Below are positions 34,989-40,992 of a stretch of DNA of 40,992 nucleotides, piece by piece; position 1 is the first letter of the stretch; every line of letters begins with the position of its first letter. The position numbers and the translations under genes are program-made. The DNA comes from Rikenellaceae bacterium (lineage in GTDB: Bacteria; Bacteroidota; Bacteroidia; Bacteroidales; Rikenellaceae). The notes beneath the pieces were generated by a model. That model saw nothing but the letters and a program-made list of their open reading frames with translations. It ran no database searches and was not told the DNA's origin. The stretch lies in the NCBI GenBank assembly GCA_015059715.1, contig SUZV01000016.1:1-40992 (forward strand), written 5' to 3'.

Positions 34989-35387
34989 CTATATAAAGTT
35001 TATGCGTTCTCTTAATTTACCTACCAAGTCTGGTGCTATATAAACTGCCAAACACCAAGCCACCTGACCTGCTGCAAACAACAGCACAAGCTTAGCTGTT
35101 GTGACTTGCATTGCAACATTATCGTCAATAATGGTGTAGTACTCAAACATTGGCGTAAAGGCACTTACCACAAGCATCATAGCTTCAGAGAATCGAAATC
35201 TTATAGTCAGACCGAAATGTTTCCAGAAGAGAGGGATAAGCACGATGTTAAGTGCCAACATTGCCAATGAGATATAGAGCGATATACTCTTTAATGGTAT
35301 CTCTGCCCCCACATTTTCAAAGATAAAATATGTGCAAAGTACCACAGCAACTATCTGGTAAATTGAAATCAACACATTCTGTTTCAT
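34989..35387 (-). CDS. Small four-helix membrane protein, unknown
   Basis: A 132-residue, very hydrophobic protein with about four membrane helices (about 7-27, 33-55, 68-85 and 95-118) and a basic C-terminus (GKLRERINFI). No family recognised. It is downstream of the frameshifted secreted gene on the same strand (48 bases), so it may belong to the same small operon. Function cannot be inferred. Confidence 0.65.
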   Translation of the reverse strand: MKQNVLISIYQIVAVVLCTYFIFENVGAEIPLKSISLYISLAMLALNIVLIPLFWKHFGLTIRFRFSEAMMLVVSAFTPMFEYYTIIDDNVAMQVTTAKLVLLFAAGQVAWCLAVYIAPDLVGKLRERINFI

Positions 35388-35435
35388 AGTCAGTTAATTC
35401 CTTCAAGATAGATATTTTGTATAAATCAAGATGTA

Positions 35436-36012
35436 CTATTCTAAAATATAATAAAGTCCAGGACGCTGAGAAGCTATATGCTCGATAATGCTGTTCTCCA
35501 AGTCTAATTCTGATATAGTTAAGTCACCGATTCTATATGATGTTTGTCCGTTAACAACTTCTAATGTAATATCTGTTATGATACCTTTAACAACAGATAC
35601 AGCACTCGCTACACCCGATGCTATCAACATTTCTTTCCAAAACATTGTGCCATAATACCATCCTGCATTATAAAATGCTCTTGCTAATGCCCAACCATCA
35701 GCTCGGGCAATTCTCCACAAATATCGCTTAATGGTAGATGAGTCTACTCCCATTGCTTCTGCCCAAGCATTTGCATTTTCATTCCAATATGACTTGGAAT
35801 CAAGAATAATATCAAATGTTGCAGTCATAAGGGTATTTTCATACTCGTTACCTGTTCCATGCATACTCATAGCTATACTCGAGTCGGTATGGTGTCGATA
35901 CGGAGAACGAATGCATTGAGCCAACCTGTTTGAAATTGGTCTGAGCGTATAACAATGGACTATAAGTAAAAAAGATTAGTCCAATGAATATAATTCTGAT
36001 TAGATGCTTCAT
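35436..36012 (-). pseudogene. Secreted protein of unknown function, apparent frameshift near 35851
   Basis: From ATG 36012 a clear signal peptide (MKHLIRIIFIGLIFF, cleavage after LYA) opens a 54-residue frame that stops at 35848-35850. The +1 frame continues without a stop to 35436 and encodes about 138 more residues. If one G of AGG (35851-35853) were absent, the frames would join smoothly as YAWNSNEYENTL. The ATG lies seven bases after the upstream gene's stop, as in an operon. The rest has no recognised motif; a hydrophobic stretch (ASGVASAVSVVKGII) and a Trp/Tyr-rich segment are visible. It may be a true pseudogene or a sequence error. Confidence 0.5.
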
Positions 36013-36019
36013 AATCATC

Positions 36020-36412
36020 TTAATCCTGTTCCACCTTTATAACGTGTTCTTTTGGTCCTGAATGCAGTTCAATCCATAATGTGCGAGGCTCGTTATTCGG
36101 ATTAGGCTGGGCTATAATCTTTAACTCTTCGTTTAGAGTTGGATACGACTGATATTCTACCCTTAACCACTCTAATTCACAATAGCCTGTTCCATCCTCG
36201 TCCGTGCGCATCATTCCCTCATTGGCGGTATTATAATCGATAACTAATGCAGAAATAAATGTTTTGCTTTTATCAGTAGTTACAATTTTTTCTCCGCCAT
36301 CCTTCGTGAAATTTACGGATTGAGGATAGCCCATATCTACCTCTTCAAACCCCCAGCAAGACATGAATAAGATAGACATTACGCATAATGTAAAATTAAA
36401 TAAGTACTTCAT
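36020..36412 (-). CDS. Lipoprotein with BACON-like domain
   Basis: A 130-residue lipoprotein (lipobox LFMSC, Cys about 19) with a single beta-sandwich-like domain; VNFTKDGGEKIVTTDKS near the start and HSGPKEHVIKVEQD at the end resemble BACON-type domains of Bacteroidales surface proteins. No enzyme motif. It lies seven bases before the frameshifted secreted gene and is probably co-transcribed with it. Function unknown; it may help anchor or bind something at the cell surface. Confidence 0.65.
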   Translation of the reverse strand: MKYLFNFTLCVMSILFMSCWGFEEVDMGYPQSVNFTKDGGEKIVTTDKSKTFISALVIDYNTANEGMMRTDEDGTGYCELEWLRVEYQSYPTLNEELKIIAQPNPNNEPRTLWIELHSGPKEHVIKVEQD

Positions 36413-36499
36413 ATGTATTATAAATTTTGTAGTTTAAGGCTGCCTACTCTATAAGCTTTTCAGCATCCGCTCCTTTGGTCAATTTGGTCTGAACTTATA

Positions 36500-36721
36500 T
36501 TACCGGTTATTATAAGTTTCCATTTTTCCCCAAGAGGGGAGATGTTTAATATATCCACATATAGAATTTTCTTTTATTAGTTGATTATGTTCTTTTGCTT
36601 GTTTATAAAACTCATCAGTAGGTTTTATAAAAATAGCACTCCCTTTTACCACATTGCTCTGAGCAATAGCTGCACTCATAGAATAAATACTAAATAGTAC
36701 GACTAATAAAAACTGTTTCAT
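36500..36721 (-). CDS. Small secreted protein, unknown
   Basis: A 73-residue product with a good signal peptide (MKQFLLVVLFSIYSMSAAIAQ, in part) and a mature part of about 52 residues (SNVVKGSAIFIKPTDEF ... GKMETYNNR). I start at ATG 36721; the longer open frame upstream reads as non-coding. No family recognised. It is on the same strand as the lipoprotein genes that follow but 87 bases away. Confidence 0.55.
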   Translation of the reverse strand: MKQFLLVVLFSIYSMSAAIAQSNVVKGSAIFIKPTDEFYKQAKEHNQLIKENSICGYIKHLPSWGKMETYNNR

Positions 36722-36974
36722 ATCAAAATAAAATTCAATACAGCTACTAAAAAGGGATAGCCGCAAAAATACGGTTATCCCTAAAGTATTACACAAAGCG
36801 ACAATACACCCCAAAAGCGAGCTGCATGGTGGATGCCTCATATGGTTATATTCACTTTATGTTTCACAGGCGCAGAGATGGTTTAAAAAACTTAATTTGC
36901 AAAACTGAACTATTTTTGACAATTTTTTAAAAAATTCTGCGCTCTATAGTATCCACGACGGCACACACCAACAC

Positions 36975-37352
36975 CTACTTCTCCACCTCGCCTTTCCACG
37001 ATATGATGCCATCCGATAGCTCCGTAACCTCCAAGCCACAGCCTACCATATGCTCGGCAGCCTCTTTGCTTCTGCGACCACCACGACAATATACCGCTAC
37101 GGGGCGCGACTTATCCAACTGGGCAACCTTTGCTGCGAACTCCTCGCCATCGATATCTATGTTCACTGCGCCGGGAATGTGTCCCTCGCTGAACTCCTCA
37201 GGTGTTCGTGTGTCGATAATCAGCACCTGCTCGTTCTCAATCACCTCGGCAAAGCGTGTTGCATCTACCGAATCAAAACCTTTAGTTGCCTTTGAATTAT
37301 TGCATCCAGCCATTATTGTTGCTGCAAATAGAATATACAAAATAGTCTTCAT
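36975..37352 (-). CDS. Periplasmic rhodanese-like lipoprotein
   Basis: A 125-residue protein with a lipoprotein signal (lipobox IMAGC, Cys16) and one rhodanese domain. DTRTPEEFSEGHIPGAVNID (in the first half) and the active-site loop VYCRGGRRS with the catalytic cysteine are intact. It may move sulfane sulfur or act as a redox or sulfide-handling protein outside the inner membrane; the partner is unknown. Monocistronic with an exact promoter at 37382-37413. Confidence 0.9.
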   Translation of the reverse strand: MKTILYILFAATIMAGCNNSKATKGFDSVDATRFAEVIENEQVLIIDTRTPEEFSEGHIPGAVNIDIDGEEFAAKVAQLDKSRPVAVYCRGGRRSKEAAEHMVGCGLEVTELSDGIISWKGEVEK

Positions 37353-37381
37353 AATTTTATCTTTTAATGTTTTACGCCGTA

Positions 37382-37413
37382 CAAAGATAACACCACACTA
37401 TCTGTCTGCCAAA
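37382..37413 (-). promoter_or_regulatory. Promoter of the rhodanese gene
   Basis: TTTG (complement of 37410-37413), 20-bp spacer, TATCTTTG (complement of 37382-37389), 30 bases before the start codon. Confidence 0.8.
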
Positions 37414-37742
37414 TTTTATAAACAAAATTTATATCGAAAGTTTTTATACAACTATTTGTATCTCTTATATCACATCATATAGCTTTGACTCTCTGATTTC
37501 AGTGAATTATACTTTTTCGATACTTCAGTGGTATATTTTCAAACCCTATTTTTACAAAAAAAAATCGAAAAAACATAATCCAAGGACTTTTATAATAAAA
37601 TAGTTTTAAATTATTGGCGCATAAATAACCAATCGACTAATATCTGATTATCAATTATTTAGATATAAACCTAAAAATTAAGTTGCTATTTTTTTTGAAT
37701 TTTTTTTGAAAAGTTTCTATATTGTATAAAAAACTATACGAC
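37414..37742. other. AT-rich intergenic region before the right-hand cluster
   Basis: About 330 AT-rich bases between divergent genes with long T and A runs. It must contain the promoter of the next gene, but no exact TAnnTTTG box is seen near it. No RNA gene or repeat recognised. Confidence 0.45.
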
Positions 37743-38735
37743 ATGAAACACAACTTAACATTTGAAGATTTGGAGGGTGCGTTGATATTTATCTCCTTTG
37801 ACACTATAGATGAGGATGGCGTTGTCGAGCGTGAAACCCTCGCCTACACCTATGCCAATGGCAAGCTCACTTACTACACCCTCGATGCCGATGGTGTTCT
37901 CTTCGATGCGTCGTTTAACCCTGATGATTACGAGATTGCGAAGGTTACAACCTACGACTACGCCACCGCAAATTATGACGATGCCACCGCATTGGTAAAG
38001 GATATACTCAAAAATGAGGGCCTAGAGATTATCAAAGAGGCACCCTACAACGAGTGGGAGATTGTGGATAATAAGGTCGATATCGTGGTCTATAATGCAA
38101 GGCGACAAAAGGTTGCCGAGCATAGCTGGAAGAGTATAGCGAATAAGAAGGCCGCACCAGAGGTGCAAGAGATGACCAAGAAGGAGTTCAGGAGGTCCTT
38201 GGAAGCGGAAGTGGAGGCCGAAGAGCACAATTTCCGCCGTGATCGTCGCCGATTAGGTCTCTATATCCTGCTACTCATTGCATTGTGCGCACTATTTGCT
38301 TGGTTGGCTTGGCGTGATGGCTTCACTACGCTCGGCATTTGGATTGTGGCCACACTCTCGGGACTCTATATTACACAGATTGTGTGGTGCAACTTTGGTA
38401 GAGCACCACTCGGAGTGAACAAAGTCATGGATTGCCGAGTTAAAGGTCGCCCGTGGATAAATGGAGGTTTTATTGTAGCAATCGTTTTTGCCCTTCTCAA
38501 TTGTTTTTTTGACGGAATGAACCTCGCCTCGTCCATATTGCTCGGAGAGATAATAGGCATTGGTGTAACCTTTGGTTGGAGAGTTGTGAGTGGTCCGCAT
38601 GAGAAATACCCTTGGATGGCGAAGATGATCCCTAGTTGGCACGACACCATAGAGAGGTTTGACCGCAAATGGAATCGCAAAGCAATAAGAGACTTTTATG
38701 TCGAGATATTTAAGCGTATGTTTAGGTTGGACTAA
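37743..38735 (+). CDS. Membrane protein with cytosolic N-terminal domain, unknown
   Basis: A 330-residue protein: an acidic soluble part (1-165) that seems to contain two beta-rich repeats with TYDYATANYDDATAL, a charged helix (EFRRSLEAEVEAEEHNFRRD), then four membrane helices (about 172-192, 198-220, 240-260, 268-288) and a basic C-terminus. I start at ATG 37743; the TTG at 37722 is less likely. The family is not recognised. It is the first of a same-strand run of unknown genes to the window edge. Confidence 0.7.
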   Translation: MKHNLTFEDLEGALIFISFDTIDEDGVVERETLAYTYANGKLTYYTLDADGVLFDASFNPDDYEIAKVTTYDYATANYDDATALVKDILKNEGLEIIKEAPYNEWEIVDNKVDIVVYNARRQKVAEHSWKSIANKKAAPEVQEMTKKEFRRSLEAEVEAEEHNFRRDRRRLGLYILLLIALCALFAWLAWRDGFTTLGIWIVATLSGLYITQIVWCNFGRAPLGVNKVMDCRVKGRPWINGGFIVAIVFALLNCFFDGMNLASSILLGEIIGIGVTFGWRVVSGPHEKYPWMAKMIPSWHDTIERFDRKWNRKAIRDFYVEIFKRMFRLD

Positions 38736-38814
38736 TTGATATTTTACTAATTAATTTTTAGATTTACAGAGTGTATTCTCTAAAAATAGAGTAACGCCTA
38801 AAAAACTAATTGAT

Positions 38815-39435
38815 ATGAGACTAATTATTAGAAAGGAGTGTCGTGTTTATACAACACCAGAAATTATGGAGAGGGATTATCCTGAATTGTGGGAGCGAGT
38901 ATGTAAACAAGAGGCTCGTTTGAGGAATATCCAATACGAGATAGTAAAAGTTATGTCCGAGTGGAAAAAGCGTTTAGTAAATAGCGTAGAGGAACTTGCA
39001 AAATCTCGTGAAGCGCAACTCGATTTACAATACTATCTCACCTTGCATGCATTGTATCTTTTTGCACATAAAGTATGGCGCACTCTATATGGGTTATGCG
39101 ATAAATTAACAAACTCCCCTCAAGGCGAGGATTGTGACTCGGAAGCTTATTTGAACGACCTTCTGAGCAAGTTAGAGGATGCAAGTTTGGAGGATTTGCT
39201 CAATTCAGATGATGAGGATGTGTTGATTAGTTTGGCAAAGATTGTTGAGCCTATAACCTACGATGTAGTGGATGTTGTGGGCTGTTGGTCATTGAGAGAT
39301 ATTACGAGGGGGAATAGATACAATCCCAATTTGCACCATCCAGACTTGTTGACATCGGCACTGTCTGCCGAGGACTTTGCGGAGGTAAATATCGGCAAGA
39401 TAGCTGCAGACGACAAAATGAGCCGAGTATACTAA
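38815..39435 (+). CDS. Helical soluble protein, unknown
   Basis: A 206-residue protein, mostly helical and charged (ERDYPELWERVCKQEARLRN; SVEELAKSREAQLDLQYYL), no signal peptide, ending in GKIAADDKMSRVY. No motif recognised. It follows the membrane protein gene by 79 bases on the same strand. The composition suggests a cytosolic helical-bundle protein; no function can be given. Confidence 0.65.
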   Translation: MRLIIRKECRVYTTPEIMERDYPELWERVCKQEARLRNIQYEIVKVMSEWKKRLVNSVEELAKSREAQLDLQYYLTLHALYLFAHKVWRTLYGLCDKLTNSPQGEDCDSEAYLNDLLSKLEDASLEDLLNSDDEDVLISLAKIVEPITYDVVDVVGCWSLRDITRGNRYNPNLHHPDLLTSALSAEDFAEVNIGKIAADDKMSRVY

Positions 39436-39523
39436 TCATAATTTAACTATACTCATCATTACTCCAGGGGAACCACCGAAATTAACTATAGAAAAGAAGA
39501 CGAAAACAAAGAAATAGATCGCT

Positions 39524-39925
39524 ATGGCACAATTTGAAATTAAGGATGGCGTTGCTATTATTCCCGAGGGAGTTGTAACAATCGGACACGGAGCATTCTC
39601 ACGATGCGAGGAGTTGCAAAGTGTCGTTATCCCCGAGGGCGTGGTGGATATCGACTATGGGGCATTTGCTATGTGCTATGCCTTGCGGAGTATCGCCTTT
39701 CCCTTATCGCTACGACGCATCGCCCACAATGCCATAGCACTATGCAAATCGCTCGAGGAGATAATATTTAATGGGCGTATCGAGGTTGAGGAGGGCTGTT
39801 ATCTATTATCGCGCATCAACGAGTATGGCAATCTCAAAGCCATCCGCGTACCTACCGAGGATGTAGAGTTTTATAAGTCGCATCTGCCCGAGAGTGTGCG
39901 TGATTTTGTTGTAGAGGTAAAATAG
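39524..39925 (+). CDS. Small BspA-type LRR protein without signal peptide
   Basis: A 133-residue protein made of LRR_5 repeats: VTIGHGAFSRCEELQSVVIP, VDIDYGAFAMCYALRSIAFP and a third repeat with IAHNAIALCKSLEEIIF. Such repeats usually mediate protein binding and are mostly found on secreted proteins; here no signal peptide is visible, so it is probably cytosolic. It lies nine bases before the first of the paralogue genes. Confidence 0.8.
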   Translation: MAQFEIKDGVAIIPEGVVTIGHGAFSRCEELQSVVIPEGVVDIDYGAFAMCYALRSIAFPLSLRRIAHNAIALCKSLEEIIFNGRIEVEEGCYLLSRINEYGNLKAIRVPTEDVEFYKSHLPESVRDFVVEVK

Positions 39926-39934
39926 GTGATAAAT

Positions 39935-40261
39935 ATGGATAACCAATTTGAAATTAACCACTTTGCAGTGGAAGGAGAGGCTGCAAAGCGAGTCTATGAA
40001 ATTTTCAAGGGGTCGCACTTCGTAAAGAGCCATAATACGTTGGACCTCAATACGCAGATTGAGTTCGACTATGTCGATGGCGTTTTGCGCATCGAGGAGT
40101 ATACCGAAGCAAACTCGTTGGTGGCGGAGTTGCTTGACTTCTTTGTGGGTTGTGACAACTTCTACTTCCTCACCGAGTATGGCAAGGATGGTAAGGTGCA
40201 GGGCTACGATACAAACGATGATGAAGGTAAATACTTCACAGTCCCATCAAAAACGATTTAA
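39935..40261 (+). CDS. Paralogue 1 of a small-protein family
   Basis: A 108-residue protein with NHFAVEGEAAKRVYEIF at the start, a central VLRIEEYTEANS and a C-terminal YDTNDDEGKYFTVPS. The start is ATG 39935; a GTG nine bases earlier directly follows the preceding stop. It is clearly related to the next gene (FA(V/I)EGE.A+(K/R)VYE, NDxEGKYFT(V/I)P). Cytosolic, function unknown. The N-terminal motif and DxEGKYF end recall small ferredoxin-like (YubB-type) proteins, a tentative comparison. Confidence 0.75.
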   Translation: MDNQFEINHFAVEGEAAKRVYEIFKGSHFVKSHNTLDLNTQIEFDYVDGVLRIEEYTEANSLVAELLDFFVGCDNFYFLTEYGKDGKVQGYDTNDDEGKYFTVPSKTI

Positions 40262-40280
40262 CGACCTAATAAGATAGACT

Positions 40281-40580
40281 ATGAGCACACTTTGGGGAGT
40301 AAATAAGTTTGCAATCGAGGGCGAGAATGCCCGTAAAGTATATGAGGCGGTAAAGGAGTCGCACGACTACAAAACCTATCCAGAGAGCCTTAAAATGGAG
40401 CTCCGAGAGGGCGTTTTATTTATCGAGGAGGAGTGGTCGGATTATCCTCTCTTTGGCGACTTTGTGTTACCATTCCTCGTGGGCGATGAATACTACTATC
40501 TCTCGCTGTGGGGCGAGGACGATTTGTGGAAGACAAACGACAAGGAGGGTAAATATTTTACTATACCGACAACGAACTAA
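40281..40580 (+). CDS. Paralogue 2 of the same small-protein family
   Basis: A 99-residue protein: KFAIEGENARKVYEAVKES at the start, VLFIEEEWSDYP, and TNDKEGKYFTIPTTN at the end. Same architecture as paralogue 1 at about one-third identity by eye, 19 bases downstream. Acidic, aromatic-rich (EYYYLSLWGEDDLW). No catalytic motif seen. Confidence 0.75.
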   Translation: MSTLWGVNKFAIEGENARKVYEAVKESHDYKTYPESLKMELREGVLFIEEEWSDYPLFGDFVLPFLVGDEYYYLSLWGEDDLWKTNDKEGKYFTIPTTN

Positions 40581-40595
40581 AAAAAATATAATACT

Positions 40596-40926
40596 ATGGG
40601 GAGTTTTGGACTCAGCACTATGGTAGTTGAAGGCGCAAATGCAAAGAAAGTCTATGATTTTCTACTTGAAATAGCGAGAAACACCCCATTCAAGTATGAA
40701 ATTAAGCCGTTGCGTATTGGCGATAAAGAGTGCGAAAGTTATCTTGCTTGTTAGCGAAGCTGAGGATAGTGAGGATGGAGCACTGATCGAGTCCATCGAC
40801 TATCTAGACAAAGAGTTTCGTAATTTAGTCAAAGAGATTGCAAACGACGAAACATTACAATTGTCGGATAGATTTGAGTATTGGATTTTTCGCATATTTG
40901 AAAGAAAATTAAACCTAAAACTATAA
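40596..40926 (+). pseudogene. Paralogue 3, apparently frameshifted
   Basis: ATG 40596 opens a 52-residue frame beginning MGSFGLSTMVVEGANAKKVYDF, matching the family start, but it stops at 40752-40754. The +1 frame stays open to 40926 and ends in RIFERKLNLKL (from about 40699; ILLVSEAEDSEDG follows). The two probably formed one gene of about 110 residues; the second half is less like paralogues 1 and 2, so two separate small genes are possible. Confidence 0.45.
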
Positions 40927-40930
40927 GATA

Positions 40931-40992
40931 ATGGACACATTAGAATTTAACACCAAGATTAAGGAGCTCGAAAATCAACTTAAAGAATTATT
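40931..40992 (+). CDS. N-terminal fragment of a further gene
   Basis: ATG 40931 opens a frame (MDTLEFNTKIKELENQLKEL) that runs off the window, four bases after the preceding stop. The segment looks like a coiled coil. Nothing else can be said. Confidence 0.55.
   Translation, partial: MDTLEFNTKIKELENQLKEL

Overview
The window looks like a chromosomal segment of a Bacteroidales bacterium, most likely a gut Rikenellaceae/Alistipes-like organism; the genus is an inference. Evidence: repeated Bacteroidetes promoters (TTTG or TTG, about 18-22 bp, then TAnnTTTG); secreted lipoproteins with DUF4988, BACON-like, BspA-type LRR, fimbrillin-like and M64 peptidase domains; a DUF4492 gene in front of cydAB; and tRNAs without encoded CCA.

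1-11.2 kb: the tail of an unidentified protein, then uvrB (+), followed by a minus-strand run: an XRE-type regulator, an AT-rich spacer with clustered TTACAnnTGTAA palindromes, a HIT protein, a RelA/SpoT enzyme, recA, a Bcp peroxiredoxin, a small zinc-ribbon protein, a modular dispersed repeat and dnaA. 11.2-17.3 kb: a dnaA-pgm divergent region with a perfect DnaA box and a possible small RNA, then phosphoglucomutase (+), rpsT, tRNA-Glu and a three-gene iron/cobalamin-type ABC importer (all -). 17.3-19.9 kb: tRNA-Pro(GGG) whose 3' end and terminator are repeated in tandem, an inverted second copy of the modular repeat, rubredoxin plus a mini winged-helix protein, and a sugar-type nucleotidyltransferase. 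19.9-25.1 kb (+): an envelope/isoprenoid/repair run with a degenerate LytM protein, dxr, rseP and radA. 25.1-31.4 kb (-): a surface operon of a collagen-like LRR lipoprotein, an M64 peptidase lipoprotein and a tiny lipoprotein sharing the peptidase C-terminus. 31.6-34.5 kb (+): DUF4492-cydA-cydB, then three tandem terminator-containing repeats. 35-37.4 kb (-): small secreted or membrane proteins of unknown function, one apparently frameshifted, and a rhodanese lipoprotein. 37.7-41 kb (+): a cluster of unrecognised cytosolic or membrane proteins with a small LRR protein and three tandem paralogues, the third apparently frameshifted.

The core genes cover DNA repair and replication (uvrB, recA, radA, dnaA), stringent response, low-oxygen respiration (cydAB) and envelope maintenance. 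No complete novel system is proven. The most unexplained structures are the palindrome cluster at 4.0-4.2 kb, the inverted modular repeats at 9.5 and 18 kb, the tandem tRNA-trailer repeat at 17.4 kb, the back-to-back promoters sharing TTGCAA, the shared C-terminal motif of the M64 operon, and the paralogue array at the right edge. All calls are by eye from sequence; no database search was run.
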